Program-made: the position numbers and the translations under genes
Notes under the pieces: model-generated
Told to the model about the DNA's origin: nothing
Seen by the model: only the letters and a program-made list of their open reading frames with translations
Database searches by the model: none
In this document: positions 34,756-43,684 of the stretch, piece by piece
Position numbering within the stretch: the stretch's first letter is position 1
Layout: each line of letters begins with the position of its first letter
NCBI RefSeq assembly: GCF_001968835.1
Contig: NZ_MRDE01000076.1
Coordinates: 1 to 64,000, forward strand
DNA: 64,000 bases
From: Tersicoccus phoenicis
GTDB taxonomy: Bacteria > Actinomycetota > Actinomycetes > Actinomycetales > Micrococcaceae
Direction: 5' to 3'

Positions 34756-36753
34756 ATGGACGAGGTATCCGACGAACCAGCCACCCGGGGCGGGCACCCG
34801 CAACCGGATGTCGCCGTGCAGCGGGATGACACCGTGCAACCGGCGATGATCGCGTCCTGGATCCGCGCGCTGGCCGGCCTCGCCTCCCTCCCCGTCGCTG
34901 TTCCCGGCCCTACCACTGGTTCTGTCGCTGGGCCGGGTCGATCCGGGCGCCCGACGGGTTCGCTATCCGTGACCAGTGAGCGCGCTCCTGACCCCGGTAC
35001 TCCAGCTTCCGGCGATCCGGCTGCCGGTACTGCAGGTTCGGGTGTTCCGGCTCTCACTGGCGGCTTGGGTGGCAGCGCTGTCCCCTCCGGTGGTGTTCCC
35101 GGTGGTGTGGTGTCGGGGGTGGGTGCGGAGTTGATCGATCGGATCCGTGCTCTGGAGGAGTTGAAGACGGCGGCTTCGGCGGCGCAGGTGCGGGCGACGG
35201 TGCAGTTCGAGGTGGTGCAGCGGGCCGCGCAGGCGGCGGTGGGGGTGCCGGCGGGGCAGCGGGGTGCGGGGGTGGGGGCGCAGGTGGCGTTGGCGCGGCG
35301 GGAGTCCCCGGCCCGGGGTGGCCGGTATCTGGGGTTGGCGCACTTGCTGGTGGCGGATCTGCCGCACACGTTGGCGGCGATGAGTGCGGGGACGTTGAGT
35401 GAGTGGCGGGCGACGTTGATCGCCCGGGAGACGGTGTACCTGGGTGAGGCGGCGGACCGGCGTGCGGTGGACGCGGCGTTGAGCGCGGACACCGGCGGGG
35501 TCGACGGTCTGGGGGATCAGGCCCTGGTGGCCGCGGCGCGGAGGATCTCGTACCGCATCGACCCGGCCGCGGTGACCGCCCGGGCGCGGCGGGCGGAGGG
35601 GGACCGGCATGTCACGTGCCGGCCGGCGCCGGACACGATGACGTATTTGACCGGGTTGTTGCCGGTCGCTGACGGGGTGGCCGTGTACGCGGCCCTGTCC
35701 CGGGAGGCGGACACGTTGACCAGTCGGGGGGACGGGCGTGGTCGGGGGCAGATCATGGCCGACACCCTGACGGCCCGGGTCACCGGCCACCCCCCGGTCA
35801 CCGCCCGCCGGGCCCAGGCCGGCATGGAGCCGAACGAAGAGCCGAACGGGCAGGCACCCGAGCAGGCGACCGGCGGGCAGGCGGGCAAGCACGCACCCGG
35901 CGGGCAGGCGACCGGTCAGGCGACCGGCGGGCAGGTACGGATCGGGCAGCCGCGGCGCACGCTGCCGGGCCCGTCCTGGCCCGGTCCGGCCGGTGGTGAA
36001 ACGCCGCGTGGCGGCCCGCCGCGCGATGGGGCACCCTCTGAGGACGCGCACGGCGAAGCGCGCCCCAATGATCGTCGAGCCGCTAAGCGGGCGCGGGTGG
36101 AGTTGCAGGTGGTGATCACGGATCGGGCGTTGCTGGCCGGGGGCGGGGAGCCGGCGTATCTGGCCGGGTACGGGATGGTCCCGGCCCCCTGGGCGCGGGA
36201 GCTGGTCGATGGCCGGACCGACGTGTTCGTCCGTCGCTTGTTCCTGGCCCCGGACACCGGGCAACTGGTGGGGATGGACTCGCGGGCCCGGTTGATGCCC
36301 GAGGGGTTGCGCCGGTTCATCCAGGTCCGGGACCGGACCTGCCGGACCCCGTGGTGTGACGCACCGATCCGGCACGTGGACCACGTGCACGCCCACGCCG
36401 CCGGTGGGGCCACCAGCGAGGTGAACGGTCAGGGCCTGTGCGAACGGTGCAACCACGCCAAGGAAGCCCCCGGCTGGGCCGCCGTGCCCGTCGAGGGGCC
36501 ACGACACACGGTGGTGACCACGACCCCCACCGGACACACCTACACCTCCACCGCACCACCCATCCCCGGCACCGGCATCGTCAGTCCGGCCGGGACGGCC
36601 GGTACGGTCAGGACGGTTGAGCGGGCTGGGACGATCGACCCGCCCGGGACGGTGAGCGCCGCAGGTCTGGCCCAGGCCGCCCAGGCCGCTGATGCCGCTG
36701 ATCCCGATGATGCCGCCGGCAGCGAACCGGTCACCGTCCTGTCGGCGAGCTGA
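34756..36753 (+). CDS. DUF222 (13E12 family) HNH endonuclease domain protein
   Basis: The DUF222 region spans about residues 125-340 (ELIDRIRALEELKTAASAAQ, then LGLAHLLVADLPHTLAAM, then MTYLTGLLPVADGVAVYAAL). After a low-complexity insert of about 90 residues with GGQATGQATGGQ-like repeats comes a C-terminal HNH nuclease: CRTPWC zinc half, RHVDHVHAHA with the catalytic His, GLCERCNHAKE. The family is multicopy in actinobacteria and some 13E12 genes are DNA-damage inducible in mycobacteria. The perfect LexA box 14 bases upstream supports the same control here. The tail after residue 600 is disordered. Its biochemical target is unknown. Confidence 0.9.
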   Translation: MDEVSDEPATRGGHPQPDVAVQRDDTVQPAMIASWIRALAGLASLPVAVPGPTTGSVAGPGRSGRPTGSLSVTSERAPDPGTPASGDPAAGTAGSGVPALTGGLGGSAVPSGGVPGGVVSGVGAELIDRIRALEELKTAASAAQVRATVQFEVVQRAAQAAVGVPAGQRGAGVGAQVALARRESPARGGRYLGLAHLLVADLPHTLAAMSAGTLSEWRATLIARETVYLGEAADRRAVDAALSADTGGVDGLGDQALVAAARRISYRIDPAAVTARARRAEGDRHVTCRPAPDTMTYLTGLLPVADGVAVYAALSREADTLTSRGDGRGRGQIMADTLTARVTGHPPVTARRAQAGMEPNEEPNGQAPEQATGGQAGKHAPGGQATGQATGGQVRIGQPRRTLPGPSWPGPAGGETPRGGPPRDGAPSEDAHGEARPNDRRAAKRARVELQVVITDRALLAGGGEPAYLAGYGMVPAPWARELVDGRTDVFVRRLFLAPDTGQLVGMDSRARLMPEGLRRFIQVRDRTCRTPWCDAPIRHVDHVHAHAAGGATSEVNGQGLCERCNHAKEAPGWAAVPVEGPRHTVVTTTPTGHTYTSTAPPIPGTGIVSPAGTAGTVRTVERAGTIDPPGTVSAAGLAQAAQAADAADPDDAAGSEPVTVLSAS

Positions 36754-37001
36754 ACCAGCGGGGCATACCGCACCGCCACCGCCCAAGACGGACGCCGGCT
36801 GCGGGAGTTCACCCCCGGACCACCGGCCAAGGGATGCCCCTCACCGCGAAATGATGGGTGCCGGGGGTCTGCCGGCAGCGGCCGAGGCCGAGGTGCCGGC
36901 CCGCACAACCGCGGCAACCGCGGAGTACGCGCAGGATGCCCGCATCCGACCCCCACCACGGATATGTTCTGCCCGAAGGATTCGCCTGTCCGAAGGATTC
37001 G

Positions 37002-38228
37002 ATGGCCACCCCAACCCCCGACGAGCCCGTCCGGTCCCGCCTGCGCCTGACTGGTGGGAAGGACCGGGTTGTCCTGATCGGCGCGCTCGGCATCCTGAGC
37101 GCGGTCAGCCCCATGGCCACGGACATCTACCTGGCGTCGATGCCGGCCATCAGCGCGTGGTTCGACACATCGGCGTCCGCGGTTCAGCTGACCCTCACGA
37201 CCTACATGATCGGCATGGCCCTCGGGCAGTTCGTCATCGGGCCGGTCTCCGATGTGCTGGGCCGCCACCGCCTGCTGGTCGCCGGCAACGTCCTGTTCCT
37301 CGTCTGCTCGTTGCTGATCGTCGTTGCACCGACCATCGAGACGGTGATGGCACTGCGGACGCTACAGGGGGTGGCCGGAGCCGCCGGCGTCGTCGTCGCC
37401 CGCGCCGTCGTCGCGGACATCTCCACCGGTCGGCAGGCCGCCAGACTGTATTCGATCCTGGCCACCATCACCTCGGTCGCGCCCGTCGTCGCGCCGCTGA
37501 TCGGCGGGGTGATCGCGACGGTGGCGCGCTGGCAGGTGGTGTTCTGGACGCTGACCGGATTCGGGCTGCTGATGCTGCTGTGCTCGGTGCTGGTGGTGCC
37601 CGAGACGCTGCCGGTGCACGCCCGTCATCCCGCGTTGCGGGGGGTGCTCGGCCTCTCCGCCCGGGTGCTGCGGAACGGCTCGTTCATGGCGTACGCCCTC
37701 TGCTTCGCGTTCACCTTCGGCTCGCTGTTCTCCTACATCTCCGCGTCCTCGTTCGTGATTCAGAACGTGCTCGGACTCTCCGCGCTGGCCTACTCCGTCG
37801 CGTTCGCCGTCAACGCGTGCGGCGCCATCGCCGGAGGCCTGGTCAACGTGCGCCTCGTGGACCGGGTGGAGCCGGCCGCCATCCTGCGGATCGCGGTGGT
37901 CGTCCTGTGCGCGACCAACGTCGTCGGCCTCGCCCTCATCCTCAGCGGGGTGACCGGCTGGACGACGCTGCTCCAGTTCCTCCTCGGGCAGACGGCCGTC
38001 GGTTTCATCATGGGCAACGCGGTCGCCCTCGCGCAGGGACGCGTGCCCGGCCTCGCCGGCGCCGGGGCCGCGGTGCTGGGGCTGCTGCAGTTCGTGCTCG
38101 GTGGTCTGGTGAGCCCGCTGACGGGCATCGCCGGCCAGCACACGGCCGTCCCGATGGCGCTCTCGATGGCAGTGTGGTCCACTCTCGCCCTCGGCGCCGC
38201 ACTCCTCGCCCGCCGGCTCAGCCGGTAG
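37002..38228 (+). CDS. Bcr/CflA-type MFS drug exporter
   Basis: A 408-residue, 12-helix exporter of the DHA1 Bcr/CflA group. Features are SPMATDIYLASMPAISAWF in TM1 with the family Asp, MALGQFVIGPVSDVLGRHR with motif A, LRTLQGVAGAAGVVVARAVV in TM4, and PLIGGVIATVARWQVVFW with motif C. The ATG at 37002 has AAGGA seven bases upstream; earlier in-frame starts at 36858 and 36936 add implausible basic sequence. The 248-base gap upstream shows no gene. Confidence 0.88.
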   Translation: MATPTPDEPVRSRLRLTGGKDRVVLIGALGILSAVSPMATDIYLASMPAISAWFDTSASAVQLTLTTYMIGMALGQFVIGPVSDVLGRHRLLVAGNVLFLVCSLLIVVAPTIETVMALRTLQGVAGAAGVVVARAVVADISTGRQAARLYSILATITSVAPVVAPLIGGVIATVARWQVVFWTLTGFGLLMLLCSVLVVPETLPVHARHPALRGVLGLSARVLRNGSFMAYALCFAFTFGSLFSYISASSFVIQNVLGLSALAYSVAFAVNACGAIAGGLVNVRLVDRVEPAAILRIAVVVLCATNVVGLALILSGVTGWTTLLQFLLGQTAVGFIMGNAVALAQGRVPGLAGAGAAVLGLLQFVLGGLVSPLTGIAGQHTAVPMALSMAVWSTLALGAALLARRLSR

Positions 38229-38285
38229 AGGTGCTCAGGGGAGATCGCGGAGGCGCCCGGCCGACAGCACGGGCAAGATGGAACC

Positions 38286-38606
38286 ATGACCATGCGCGCC
38301 TCGGCCAAATCCCTCGCCTCGCTGGGCTCGGTCCGCTCCATCGCCTCGGTCGGATCGATCGGATCGGTGGGCTCGGTCGGATCGGTGGGCTCCGTCGGAT
38401 CGGTGGGCTCGGTCGGCTCCGTGGGCTCCATCGGCTCCGTCGGGTCGACCGGCTCGATCGCCTCCATCGGATCGGTGGGCTCCATCGCCTCCATCAACAG
38501 CTTCGGCGGCCTCGGGGTCATCAACGGGATGCCGGTCCTGCTTCTCGCCGCCCTGGCATCCGTCCCCGCCGTCCTGTTGGTGCGGAGGCGACGCCGCCGG
38601 GGCTGA
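38286..38606 (+). CDS. Gly-Ser-Val/Ile tripeptide-repeat protein with C-terminal membrane helix
   Basis: A 106-residue protein. Residues 11-70 are an almost pure run of G-S-V and G-S-I triplets with a few S-I-A variants. Next come a short Gly/Asn segment, one hydrophobic helix (VLLLAALASVPAVLLV) and a tail of six Arg plus Gly. There is no signal peptide and no LPxTG. I do not recognise a characterised family. Such regular triplets with alternating hydrophobic residues could form a stacked beta structure or an extended surface fibre; that is speculation. The DUF1622 gene follows 93 bases later on the same strand. Confidence 0.7.
   Translation: MTMRASAKSLASLGSVRSIASVGSIGSVGSVGSVGSVGSVGSVGSVGSIGSVGSTGSIASIGSVGSIASINSFGGLGVINGMPVLLLAALASVPAVLLVRRRRRRG
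38316..38510 (+). repeat. In-frame tandem DNA repeat coding for the GSV/GSI run
   Basis: The stretch repeats a 9-base unit around TCGGTGGGC and TCCGTCGGA variants (TCGGT(G/C)GG(C/A)), three codons short, with drift in third positions. Codon variation (GGC, GGA, TCG, TCC, GTG, GTC) shows selection for the peptide rather than recent slippage alone. Copy number would be expected to vary between strains. Confidence 0.75.
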
Positions 38607-38699
38607 CGTCAGACCGGGCCGGATCCCCACAACGACGGCGTTGCCGGTGGTGCCGACAATGAACGACGAGATCCCCAACCAACCAGCAAGGACGCCCTG

Positions 38700-39053
38700 A
38701 TGACATTCACCATGATCATGGAGATCGCCGGCAAGATCCTGGACGGGGCGGGGGTAGCGGTCATCCTGATCGGCGCCGCGGTCGCCACCATCGCTGCCGC
38801 TCGCCGGCTGCTGAGCCGAACCCGCGTCGACGTCTACCCGCGCTTCCGCCAGCAGTTGGGCCGGTCCATCCTCCTGGGCCTCGAACTGCTCGTCGGTGCG
38901 GACATCGTCCGCACCGTAGCGATCACTCCGTCGCTCCAGTCGGTTACCGTCCTGGCCCTGATCGTCGTCATCCGCACCTTCCTCAGCTTCTCGCTCGAGC
39001 TGGAGATCACGGGTCGCTGGCCCTGGCAGAAGAAGAACGACGTCGTTGGCTGA
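38700..39053 (+). CDS. DUF1622 family membrane protein
   Basis: A 117-residue protein with two or three membrane segments (GAGVAVILIGAAVATIAAARR, then SILLGLELLVGADIVRTVAI, then TVLALIVVIRTFLSFSLELE). The sequence RQQLGRSILLGLELLVGADIV and IRTFLSFSLELEI are hallmarks of DUF1622. The function is not known; members look like small integral membrane proteins. AAGGA precedes the ATG. Confidence 0.85.
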   Translation: MTFTMIMEIAGKILDGAGVAVILIGAAVATIAAARRLLSRTRVDVYPRFRQQLGRSILLGLELLVGADIVRTVAITPSLQSVTVLALIVVIRTFLSFSLELEITGRWPWQKKNDVVG

Positions 39054-39178
39054 CGGCGAGCTGAAACGAACTTCAGGTGCCCGGCACAGCAGATGCACCC
39101 GGACGACGTCGCCGATGGCGGGACCGGAACTGGCCGTGCGCCCTGTTCCCGAACGAGGATTCCTGCCACGATGACGGC

Positions 39179-39826
39179 ATGGAGACCCTCACCGTCGACC
39201 AGATCCTCGACGCGTCACTGACCGACTGGCGACGGCTCGCCCAGGGACTGCACGCCCGCTACCGGACCGGGGACTTCCGCACGGGGCTAGCCCTGGTGGA
39301 CGCCGCGGCCGCAGCGGCCGAGACGGCGAACCACCACCCGGACATCGCGCTGCGACACGGCTCGGTCGAGTTCCGGCTGCTCAGTCACGACGCCGGTGGG
39401 GTGACCCAGCGTGACGTGGACCTCGCCCGGCGGATCAGCCGCATTGCCGCCGACCTCGGCGTCGACGCGACCCCGCAGCGGTTGGTGATGGTGGAACTGG
39501 CGCTGGACACCGCCCGCGTGGCCGAGCTCGGGCCGTTCTGGGCGGCGCTGCTGACCGGTTCGGCGGACAACGTGCACGGCGACGACGTCATCGACCGGAC
39601 CGGCCAGGTCCCCTTGGTCTGGCTCCAGCACACCGAGCCGCACGAGACACCGCGGCAGCGGTTCCATTTCGACGTGTGGGTCCCGCACGACGTCGCCGAC
39701 GACCGGATCGCCGCGGCCGTGGCCGCCGGTGGCCGGGTCGTGGACGACTCCTCGGCACCGTCCTTCACCGTTCTGGCCGACCCGGAGGGCAACCGCGCCT
39801 GCGTGTGCACCTGCCTCGAACGGTGA
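39179..39826 (+). CDS. Pterin-4a-carbinolamine dehydratase domain fused to a VOC (glyoxalase-like) domain
   Basis: Residues 1-100 are a PCD/DCoH domain: LARYRTGDF region, then the active-site NHHPD with paired His, a VEFRLLSH strand, and GVTQRDVDLARRIS. Residues 105-215 form a VOC domain (ELGPFWAALLTG, WLQHTEPHETPRQRFHFDVW, FTVLADPEGNRACVCTC). Standalone PCD enzymes have about 100 residues. The PCD part would dehydrate 4a-hydroxy-tetrahydropterin, but no aromatic-amino-acid hydroxylase is nearby. The start at 39179 fits both domains. Confidence 0.85.
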   Translation: METLTVDQILDASLTDWRRLAQGLHARYRTGDFRTGLALVDAAAAAAETANHHPDIALRHGSVEFRLLSHDAGGVTQRDVDLARRISRIAADLGVDATPQRLVMVELALDTARVAELGPFWAALLTGSADNVHGDDVIDRTGQVPLVWLQHTEPHETPRQRFHFDVWVPHDVADDRIAAAVAAGGRVVDDSSAPSFTVLADPEGNRACVCTCLER

Positions 39827-39855
39827 CCCACTCTCCCATCCATCCGGAGGTCCCC

Positions 39856-40395
39856 ATGTCGTTCCCGAGGAATCTCGCCGTCACCGGCGCGCTCACCGCG
39901 GTCACCGCCGTCGTCGGCTCGCTGGCGTCCGCGGACGTGCAGAGCCGTTGGTATGCGGCCCTGCGCAAACCGGCCTTTCAACCCCCGCCCGCGGCGTTCC
40001 CCATCGCCTGGACGACCCTGTACGCGAGCATCGCCCTGACGTCGGCGGGCGTGCTGACCGCCCGGGCCCGCCGTCGAGCCGTCGTCGAACCACCGGCCGA
40101 AGCGCCCGGACCGGTGCCGAGCCCGGTTCGACGCCGTCCCGGCCGTGGCTTCGGCCGGGCGCTGCTGGTGAACCTGACGCTGAACGCGAGCTGGTCCTGG
40201 GTCTTCTTCAAGCAGCACGACCTGAAGGGCGCCACCGTCGTCGCCGGAGCGCTGGCGATCAGCAGCGCCGACCTGGCGCGGCGCGCAGGCCGCGTCCGCC
40301 CCGGCTACGGCGTGGCATTGATGCCGTATGCAGCATGGTGCATATTCGCGACCGCGCTGTCGACGACGATCGAGCGGATGAACCCGGGCCGCTGA
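39856..40395 (+). CDS. TspO/MBR family membrane protein
   Basis: A five-helix translocator-type protein of 179 residues, known to bind tetrapyrroles and other hydrophobic ligands. Conserved family residues appear in WYAALRKPAFQPPPAAFPIAWTTLY and in NLTLNASWSWVFFKQHDL. A basic Pro-rich loop (about 75-105) between TM2 and TM3 is longer than usual. GGAGG precedes the ATG; it follows the PCD-VOC gene after 29 bases and could be co-transcribed. Confidence 0.9.
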   Translation: MSFPRNLAVTGALTAVTAVVGSLASADVQSRWYAALRKPAFQPPPAAFPIAWTTLYASIALTSAGVLTARARRRAVVEPPAEAPGPVPSPVRRRPGRGFGRALLVNLTLNASWSWVFFKQHDLKGATVVAGALAISSADLARRAGRVRPGYGVALMPYAAWCIFATALSTTIERMNPGR

Positions 40396-40433
40396 CCACG
40401 GGAGCCGCCGCGGTTGTCCAAGCCGACCGGTGC

Positions 40434-41660
40434 TCAGCCGACGGACCGGACCCGACGGAACGGCGAGAGTGCCAGCAGTAGCGCGGCGCCCACAAAGAGC
40501 GCCGCCGCCACGATCAGCGCGGTAGCAAGACCCGCACCGACCGCCAGTAGCCCACCGAGCGGGGCGACCACCACCACGACCGCACGGTTGAACGAGCGCA
40601 GGGTCGTGTTGGTCCTGCCCTGCAGCGCGTCGGGCGTCATCGCCTGTCGGTAGGACATCTCGTGGGAAGTGCTCAACCCCATCGCGAAGCCGTGGGCACC
40701 TTGGCCCAGGGCGAGAAGGACCCAACTGGCCCAGCCCGTGCCGACTACCGCCGTCACCATGAGAATGACGCCGACGACGCTGACCACATGGGCGCCGATC
40801 ACCGCCCGTCCGGCCCCGATCCGGCGTCCGACCGCAGTGGACAGAACGGCGCCGACGACGGCACCGAGGCCGGCGCCGGAGACGGCAAGGCCGAACTGGA
40901 ACGGCATCAGCTGGAGCTGGTCGAGAGCCCACGTCGCGAGTGCGGTCCCGAGCACCGCCTGCCCCGCGAACCAGACGTGCGTGCCGACAGCTACGGGCCG
41001 GAGTTCGCGACTGCGGTAGATCCACCGCAGCCCCTCGGAGATTTCCCGCCCGAATGCCCGCCGTGACGGTACGGACGGTACCGGCTCATCGATGCGGATC
41101 GAGGCCGTCGTCGCCGCGGCCAACACGTGGGTGCACAACGCGACCAGCACCGTCGCTGGCGCCCCGATGACGGTGGCCAGCGCACCGCCGACGGCGGGTC
41201 CCGCGTTCTGAGCGACGGCGTCGGCACCGTCCAGCCGGGCGTGCGCCAGCTGTAACCGGTCACGAGTCACCAGACGCGGAAGGAACGCCATCGATGCCGA
41301 CGCGTTGACCAGCGAGCCCCCACCCCAGAGCAGCACCAGGAGCAACAGCACGGGCATGGTCAGCAGTCCAACAGCCCAGCAGATCGGGATGAAGGCGAGT
41401 GCCACGGCCTGAGTGACGTGCGCCAGAACCAGAACCGGACGGCGTCTGAGTCGGTCCATCAGCACCCCGACGACGAGACCGAACATCAGCCAGGGCAACC
41501 ACCGGGCGGCATTCAACCAGCCGACATCGAGCGCGCTCCCGTGCAGCTGGACGATGACGAGCGTCTGAAGTGCGAGCAGTGTGACATAGGTTCCGAAACC
41601 AGAGACGGCCTCCGCCGTCCAGTAACGCCCGAAGGCCGAGGTCACCGGCGACCGAGCCAT
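40434..41660 (-). CDS. MFS transporter, macrolide-efflux (MefA)-like
   Basis: A 12-helix protein of about 408 residues. TM1 contains FGRYWTAEAVSGFGTYVTLLAL, the start pattern of MefA/Enterobactin-exporter-like MFS. LMDRLRRRPVLVLAH is the loop 2-3 motif and AGPAVGGALATVIG lies in TM5. A final helix ends in LSPFRRVRSV. Convergent with tspO. The ATG at 41660 is chosen over GTG 41663. Substrate unknown. Confidence 0.83.
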   Translation of the reverse strand: MARSPVTSAFGRYWTAEAVSGFGTYVTLLALQTLVIVQLHGSALDVGWLNAARWLPWLMFGLVVGVLMDRLRRRPVLVLAHVTQAVALAFIPICWAVGLLTMPVLLLLVLLWGGGSLVNASASMAFLPRLVTRDRLQLAHARLDGADAVAQNAGPAVGGALATVIGAPATVLVALCTHVLAAATTASIRIDEPVPSVPSRRAFGREISEGLRWIYRSRELRPVAVGTHVWFAGQAVLGTALATWALDQLQLMPFQFGLAVSGAGLGAVVGAVLSTAVGRRIGAGRAVIGAHVVSVVGVILMVTAVVGTGWASWVLLALGQGAHGFAMGLSTSHEMSYRQAMTPDALQGRTNTTLRSFNRAVVVVVAPLGGLLAVGAGLATALIVAAALFVGAALLLALSPFRRVRSVG

Positions 41661-41689
41661 CACCCCGGGACCCTCGGTGCCGTCGGCCC

Positions 41690-42706
41690 TCAGCCGCCCA
41701 TCGTCAGGACCATCCGGAACCGCGCGTCGCCGGCCATCATCTTGTCGTATGCCTCCTGCGCCCGCTCCAGCGGCATCGTCTCGATCCGCGGCCGCACCCC
41801 CGTCAGCACGCTGAATCGGAGGGTGTCCTCCGAGTCCTTCGACGTGCCGGAGGCGTGCCCCTGCACCGCCGTCGACCCCGGAATCAGCGCGAACGGCGGC
41901 ACCTGCATCGGGTCGGCGGAGGCGCCGACGACGACGAGCTGGCCCCGCGGGCGCAGACCGCCCAGCGCCGGGGTCATCGCGTCCGGCACCGTGACCGTCG
42001 CCAGCACCACGGACGCCCCGCCGAGCTTGTTCAGTTCCGCCGCGACGTCGGCGCTGGTGGAATCGAGGTAGTGATGGGCGCCGAGTTCGCGGGCGAGGGA
42101 CTCCTTCTCGGTACCGCGGGCGACGGCGACCGTCTCGAAGCCCATCTTCGCGGCGTACTGGATGCCGAGGTGACCGAGACCGCCGACGCCGAGGATCGCG
42201 ACCACGTCACCGGGTCGGGCCACGGAGGAGCGGAGGGCGTTGAACGTGGTGATGCCCGCGCACAGCAGCGGGGCGGCGTCGACGTCGGTCAGGTCGTCCG
42301 GGATACTGACCAGCGCTTCGGCGGGAGCGATCACGTACTCCGCGTACCCGCCGTCGTAGGCGATCCCTGGCACCAGCACGTTCTCGCAGGAGATGAAGTC
42401 GCCGCGCCGGCAGGAGTCGCAGGTGAAGTCACACCCGCCGAACCAGCCGACGCCCACGCGCTGACCGGCCTGCCAGGGCGTGACGCCGTGGCCGACGGCG
42501 TCGATCTCTCCGGCGATCTCGTGGCCGGGCGCGCGGGGGAAGTCGTTGCCCATCGCACCGGCGACGGTGAGGGAGTCGGAGTGGCAGACGCCGCAGGCGC
42601 GCACGTGGACGCGCACCTGGCCGGGGCCCGGTTCGGGGACCTCGACCTGAGTGATCTCGAAGAGGGCGTTGGCCTCGGGCACACGTGCGATCGTCATCGT
42701 CGTCAT
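41690..42706 (-). CDS. Zinc-dependent alcohol dehydrogenase (MDR family)
   Basis: A 338-residue medium-chain dehydrogenase. The catalytic zinc site is CGVCHSDS and GHEIAGEI. The structural zinc lobe has four Cys (CDFTCDSCRRGDFISC). The Rossmann loop reads GVGGLGHLGIQYA. Typical of enzymes that oxidise primary alcohols or reduce aldehydes with NAD(P). The ATG at 42706 was selected; 42697 would also serve. Confidence 0.9.
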   Translation of the reverse strand: MTTMTIARVPEANALFEITQVEVPEPGPGQVRVHVRACGVCHSDSLTVAGAMGNDFPRAPGHEIAGEIDAVGHGVTPWQAGQRVGVGWFGGCDFTCDSCRRGDFISCENVLVPGIAYDGGYAEYVIAPAEALVSIPDDLTDVDAAPLLCAGITTFNALRSSVARPGDVVAILGVGGLGHLGIQYAAKMGFETVAVARGTEKESLARELGAHHYLDSTSADVAAELNKLGGASVVLATVTVPDAMTPALGGLRPRGQLVVVGASADPMQVPPFALIPGSTAVQGHASGTSKDSEDTLRFSVLTGVRPRIETMPLERAQEAYDKMMAGDARFRMVLTMGG

Positions 42707-42848
42707 GGCCGCGATGCTACCCATTGATCCTGCGGTCCCGCTCGCGACGTGTTCGCCGGCCGGTTCCAGCTGATCACCACGTGTGGTTCCCGGACGTGGA
42801 ACGGCATTGCGGTAGCTACACGGAGCTCACCGACCCTCGCGCCGCCCG

Positions 42849-42953
42849 TCAGGCGAGCAGCGCCGTCACATACTCCGCGTCCGTCCGGTACTGGATGGCG
42901 TGCTCGGCCAGTTCCGGCTTGCCCAACTCGGTGGCCTTCGCCTCGGAGACTGC
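42849..42953 (-). pseudogene. Coding-like remnant after the stop of the NAD(P)-binding gene
   Basis: Directly after the TGA at 42954-42956 the same frame continues for 34 codons with strongly coding-like composition (SEAKATELGKPELAEHA, then YRTDAEYVTALL) and ends in TGA. No start codon belongs to it. It may be the tail of a lost gene, or a C-terminal extension cut off by the stop. The family is not recognised. The rest of the gap to the alcohol dehydrogenase start shows nothing. Confidence 0.3.
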
Positions 42954-43595
42954 TCAGTACGCGACCGTGAACCGCTGCCGGTGGTGCACCGGCCGCTCGA
43001 TCTCGTCCACGATGGCGGTCGCGAGATCCTGGCCGGAGAGGTCGGAGCGGCCGTTCTCATCGGTGAGCAGGACGTCGCCGCCCGTGCGGTAGGTCCCGGT
43101 CGCCTCCCCGGGTGCGTACGCGCCGAAGCCGCCGGCGGGGCTGACGAAGAACCAGTCCAAGGTCTCGTCCTGCTCCTGCAACCAGTCGAGGACGTCGGTC
43201 ATCTCCCGGGCCTCGGCCTTGAAGCCGTCGGGGAACTCCGCAGTGTCCATCAGCCGCGGGCCGTTCGGCTCCACCTGCAGGGAACCGGCTCCACCGATGA
43301 TCCCGAACCGGGTGCCGTGGCGCTGCGCGTGGCGGGCGACGTTCTCGGCGGAGGGCGCCACCTGCCCGGCCATCGGGCCGCGCGGGGAGACGGCGACGAC
43401 GACGACGTCGGCGTCCACGGCGGCCTCGGCCACGGGGTCGTCGGTGATCGACCCCGCCCGGTAGGTGACACCGTCGAGCTGCGCGTCCGGGACGGTGCGG
43501 CTGATCGAGGTGACGGAGTGGTTGCGACGGGCGGCCTCGGCGACGAGGTGGGCACCGGCGTAGCCCGTGCCCCCGATCACGGTGATGCGTGCCAT
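42954..43595 (-). CDS. NAD(P)H-binding atypical SDR protein (NmrA/YwnB-like)
   Basis: A 213-residue atypical SDR. The nucleotide loop is VIGGTGYAGAHLVAEA, then VVVVAVSPRG, FGIIGGAGSLQVEPNGP and a terminal HHRQRFTVAY, which is where such proteins normally end. Members are NAD(P)-dependent reductases or redox sensors. AAGGAGA precedes the ATG. Divergent from the SufU-like gene with an 89-base spacer. Confidence 0.85.
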   Translation of the reverse strand: MARITVIGGTGYAGAHLVAEAARRNHSVTSISRTVPDAQLDGVTYRAGSITDDPVAEAAVDADVVVVAVSPRGPMAGQVAPSAENVARHAQRHGTRFGIIGGAGSLQVEPNGPRLMDTAEFPDGFKAEAREMTDVLDWLQEQDETLDWFFVSPAGGFGAYAPGEATGTYRTGGDVLLTDENGRSDLSGQDLATAIVDEIERPVHHRQRFTVAY

Positions 43596-43684
43596 GTGTT
43601 CTCCTTCAACGGACGAGCGGGGTGCTCACCGATCACAAGCTGCGCCGCATTCCCGGCATTCCCGCGATCGTCCGTCGTGCGAGG

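Noticed and set aside
38316-38510. Repeats resembling a CRISPR-like array
   Set aside because: Units are 9 bases, contiguous and in frame, with no spacers; they encode the GSV peptide.
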